From: Mycobacterium sherrisii
GTDB taxonomy: Bacteria > Actinomycetota > Actinomycetes > Mycobacteriales > Mycobacteriaceae
Direction of reading: 5' to 3'
Length of the DNA stretch: 64,000 nucleotides
NCBI RefSeq assembly: GCF_002102355.1
Contig: NZ_LQPT01000019.1
Coordinates: forward strand, 62,001 to 126,000
Shown here: positions 63,657 through 64,000 of the stretch, piece after piece
Layout: the number at the start of each line of letters is the position of its first letter
How positions within the stretch are numbered: position 1 is the stretch's first letter
Program-made: the position numbers and the translations under genes
Notes under the pieces: generated by a model
Told to the model about the DNA's origin: nothing
The model's database searches: none
What the model saw: the letters and a program-made list of their open reading frames with translations, nothing else

Positions 63657-64000
63657 CCCGCGCGCTGGTGATCGGCGAGTCGCTCATCGACATCGTCGGC
63701 GGCGACGAACACGTCGGCGGCAGTCCGCTCAACGTGGCAGTGGGTCTCGGCCGGTTGGGCCGCGACGTCGACTTCCTGACCCACATCGCCGACGACCCGC
63801 CCGGCCGGCGCGTCGCGGAATACCTGAAACAATCTGGCGTGCAACTGGTTCCGGGAAGCGTGACCGCCGCCCGCACGCCTACCGCGGTGGCCGAGATCGG
63901 CGCCGGCGGATCCGCGACCTACACCTTCGATCTGCAGTGGCAGCTGTCCGGCACGCCGGAAGTCGCGCCGCCGCTGTTCGTGCACACCGGATCGATCGCC
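63653..64000 (+). CDS. PfkB-family carbohydrate kinase (3' truncated by window)
   Basis: The first 116 residues of a ribokinase/fructokinase-type enzyme: N terminus LVIGESLIDIVGG, the GGSPLNVAVGLGRLG sugar-binding motif, and the lid region. The frame is still open at base 64000. It would phosphorylate the ketose made by the polyol dehydrogenases, for example fructose or xylulose. Confidence 0.88.
   Translation, partial: MTRALVIGESLIDIVGGDEHVGGSPLNVAVGLGRLGRDVDFLTHIADDPPGRRVAEYLKQSGVQLVPGSVTAARTPTAVAEIGAGGSATYTFDLQWQLSGTPEVAPPLFVHTGSIA

Overview
This window is GC-rich chromosomal DNA from a mycobacterium, most likely a slow-growing non-tuberculous species. As I recall the M. tuberculosis map, most of the core genes follow the order Rv0938 to Rv0996 read backwards (ligD, Rv0939, Rv0940c, cobF scar region, pgi, uvrD1, sucCD, perM, purHN, moxR/VWA, echA7, fadE12, accA2, accD2, fadE13, rpmF, mprAB, pepD, moaB2, mscL, galU, glp, rimJ, glpR). 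I cannot name the species. GTG starts, ATGA/GTGA/TGATG stop-start overlaps and strongly GC-ending codons are used throughout. No insertion sequence, prophage, CRISPR array, rRNA gene or PE/PPE gene was seen.

Left part (1-14.5 kb): the 3' part of a membrane-bound molybdopterin oxidoreductase; a small membrane protein; a TetR regulator with its own palindrome followed by an enoyl-CoA hydratase; tRNA-Ala(CGC); a leftward galU-glp-rimJ-glpR group linking envelope precursor supply to the divisome; a rightward group of 5-formyl-THF cyclo-ligase, a CIRCE-controlled zinc-ribbon chaperone, a SAF-domain protein and mscL; then the leftward envelope-stress module rpmF-mprA-mprB-pepD-moaB2 with two MprA-box-like sites.

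Middle (14.7-27 kb): a tight six-gene rightward operon (AtuA-like protein, FadE13, AccD2, AccA2, FadE12, EchA7) laid out like leucine or acyclic-isoprenoid catabolic carboxylase clusters, then a DUF1707 protein, then an accessory pair of condensation-type acyltransferases (a PapA homologue plus a second enzyme) that is not at this place in M. tuberculosis.

Centre (27-46.5 kb): VWA and MoxR ATPase, purH-purN, perM and the 34-kDa-antigen-like membrane protein (both tied to division and persistence), an LLM oxidoreductase behind a KstR-like operator, a thiolase-fold protein without the usual nucleophilic cysteine, sucCD, a LytM peptidase, uvrD1, and chorismate mutase with a leader region (short aromatic-codon ORF plus terminator-like hairpin) that looks like an attenuator, then pgi.

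Right part (46.5-64 kb): a frameshifted TetR remnant, an SDR, an intact Fpg-type glycosylase and cobF, an AurF-type diiron oxygenase co-translated with a DUF4873 flavoprotein, a STAS-HATPase fusion protein, a second LLM oxidoreductase behind a second KstR-like operator, an enoyl-CoA hydratase and methyltransferase sharing a dyad-symmetric promoter region, a FAH-metallo-beta-lactamase fusion, ligD, and a polyol-catabolism operon (two mannitol-dehydrogenase-family enzymes, a HAD phosphatase and a PfkB kinase cut by the window end). This stretch keeps the locus that is deleted around cobF in the M. tuberculosis complex.

All Rv numbers and literature links are from memory, not from a search.
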